A DNA stretch of 6,536 nt from Brevundimonas sp. UBA7635. Lineage in GTDB: Bacteria; Pseudomonadota; Alphaproteobacteria; Caulobacterales; Caulobacteraceae. The notes under the pieces are model-generated. The model had not been told where the DNA came from and did no database searches. It worked only from the letters and a program-made list of their open reading frames with translations. The DNA is taken from positions 403 to 6,938 of the forward strand of contig DLIT01000113.1 of NCBI GenBank assembly GCA_002483865.1, in the 5' to 3' direction. This document shows positions 6,154-6,536 of this stretch, piece after piece. Numbering within the stretch: position 1 is the stretch's first letter; each line of letters begins with the position of its first letter. The translations under genes and the position numbers were made by a program.

Positions 6154-6182
6154 TATCTAGCAAGGCTCGGGGCCCGCATGAA
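6154..6182 (-). promoter_or_regulatory. Candidate Caulobacter-type promoter of murA
   Basis: On the minus strand TTCATGC (6182-6176) and GCTAGATA (6161-6154) are spaced by 14 nt. They match the Caulobacter housekeeping pattern TTGaCgS, 10-14 nt, GCTANAWC at 5 of 7 and 7 of 8 positions. The -10 lies inside the inverted repeat TGCTA-GA-TAGCA. The site falls in the 98-nt gap between the small upstream gene and murA, so murA can be transcribed independently of it. By eye only. Confidence 0.5.
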
Positions 6183-6211
6183 GGGCTCTGTTTCACCCGA
6201 CCCCATGACTT

Positions 6212-6406
6212 TCAGTTGCGCTCATCGACAGGACGCACGGCGGTCTTGGGAAGCTTGCGCCGTCGCAGATTCTGGCGAAGCGCAGCGGCCAGTCGCTGGG
6301 CCCGGTCAGCCTTCTCCTGCTGGGCGGATGTCATGGCTTTGCCGGATGGAGCCGCGCCATCAGGATCCGTTGCAGGCGTAACATTGTCTTTGGGAGGCGT
6401 TTCCAT
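6212..6406 (-). CDS. Small conserved basic protein upstream of murA, function unknown
   Basis: I do not know a function for this gene. The 64-residue product (from ATG 6406) begins with a Pro/Asp/Gly-rich, probably disordered stretch (2-23). A strongly basic helix follows, QQEKADRAQRLAAALRQNLRRRK (29-51), then a short tail. A similar short protein ending in RLAxALRxNLRRRK is, as I recall, often found next to murA in alphaproteobacteria, which supports it as real. The start is uncertain. The ATG at 6406 has GGAG only 3 nt upstream, locked in a GGGCTC/GAGCCC hairpin. A TTG at 6442 would add 12 residues and has GAGGA at a more normal distance. It precedes murA by 98 nt. The basic helix suggests nucleic acid or ribosome contact, but that is only a guess. 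Confidence 0.65.
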   Translation of the reverse strand: METPPKDNVTPATDPDGAAPSGKAMTSAQQEKADRAQRLAAALRQNLRRRKLPKTAVRPVDERN

Positions 6407-6423
6407 GGGCTCCAAGAGAGCCC
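6407..6423 (-). promoter_or_regulatory. Hairpin abutting the ATG of the small upstream gene
   Basis: GGGCTC (6407-6412) and GAGCCC (6418-6423) form a 6-bp stem with a 5-nt loop, ending at the base next to ATG 6406. The GGAG that could serve as its ribosome binding site lies in the stem. Either the hairpin limits initiation at this ATG, or the real start is further upstream and the hairpin is inside coding sequence. Confidence 0.35.
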
Positions 6424-6457
6424 CGGCAAAGTTTTTGATCAAGCACGCATTTTCCTC

Positions 6458-6487
6458 TTGCGCATCACCGGGGGCCTTGGCTAAAAG
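6458..6487 (+). promoter_or_regulatory. Weak candidate promoter for the plus-strand tRNA
   Basis: GCTAAAAG at 6480-6487 matches 7 of 8 positions of the Caulobacter-type -10 and lies about 30 nt before the tRNA start at 6518. The upstream TTGCGC (6458-6463) is a poor -35. Between the -10 and the tRNA, CAGCGC/GCGCTG (6497-6502/6509-6514) can form a hairpin ending 3 nt before the mature tRNA end. Confidence 0.25.
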
Positions 6488-6517
6488 CCGCCTCCTCAGC
6501 GCAACGCAGCGCTGAAC

Positions 6518-6536
6518 GCCGCCGTAGCTCAGTGGT
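6518..6536 (+). tRNA. 5' part of a tRNA gene, probably tRNA-Thr (cut off by the window)
   Basis: GCCGCCG followed by TA and GCTCAGTGGT reads as an acceptor 5' strand of 7 nt, U8-A9, a D stem and the start of the D loop with the conserved AG..GG. Only 19 nt are visible, so the anticodon is not. The GCCGCCG acceptor followed by TAGCTCAG resembles bacterial tRNA-Thr genes, but other identities are possible. It is the only gene here on the plus strand. Confidence 0.75.

Noticed and set aside
5052..6515. 487-residue open frame on the plus strand
   Set aside because: It is antisense to murA and the small gene, with a composition rich in Gly/Gln/His/Arg typical of shadow frames in GC-rich DNA and no recognisable domain. 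MurA on the other strand is unambiguous.

Overview
This window is a high-GC stretch of chromosome, probably from an alphaproteobacterium of the Caulobacter/Brevundimonas group. Three observations suggest this. First, the gene order murA - DUF2948 - UPF0262 - infA - maf - RNase E/G-like - yacG is an alphaproteobacterial housekeeping cluster. Second, the ExbB carries a signal peptide and an Ala/Pro-rich extension, as in TonB systems of these bacteria. Third, the segment upstream of murA fits the Caulobacter-type promoter pattern (TTGaCgS, 10-14 nt, GCTANAWC) better than the E. coli one. Species-level assignment is not possible from the sequence alone.

Layout: all protein genes read on the minus strand, so transcription runs from high to low coordinates. 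From the right edge, the first 19 nt of a plus-strand tRNA gene (probably tRNA-Thr) diverge from a small conserved basic protein (6212-6406). Then come murA (4824-6113), a DUF2948 gene overlapping the murA end by 11 nt, and a UPF0262 gene overlapping DUF2948 by 4 nt. After about 100 nt holding a hairpin and an AT-rich promoter-like segment come infA (3581-3799), maf (2973-3572), a compact RNase E/G-like gene (1936-2970) and yacG (1767-1934), separated by 10, 2 and 1 nt. A complete tRNA-Phe(GAA) gene follows at 1624-1699. A non-coding stretch of about 420-450 nt separates it from exbB (266-1171) and the 5' part of exbD (1-260), which runs off the left edge.

Functionally the window joins cell-wall precursor synthesis (MurA), translation initiation (IF-1), nucleotide sanitation (Maf), RNA processing (RNase E/G-like), a gyrase-binding zinc protein (YacG) and the energiser of TonB-dependent outer-membrane uptake (ExbB/ExbD). 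Tight spacing and overlaps imply two minus-strand co-transcribed blocks, murA-DUF2948-UPF0262 and infA-maf-rng-yacG, plus a separate exbB-exbD operon.

I found no mobile element, CRISPR array or defence system. The most unusual item is the RNase E/G-like protein. It keeps the S1-like region and both catalytic aspartates but lacks the zinc link and about 100 residues of the usual core, and its 5'-end sensor is degraded. Other points worth a look are the absence of hisD from the cluster, the hairpin before infA, the uncertain start of the small gene, and palindromes upstream of exbB.
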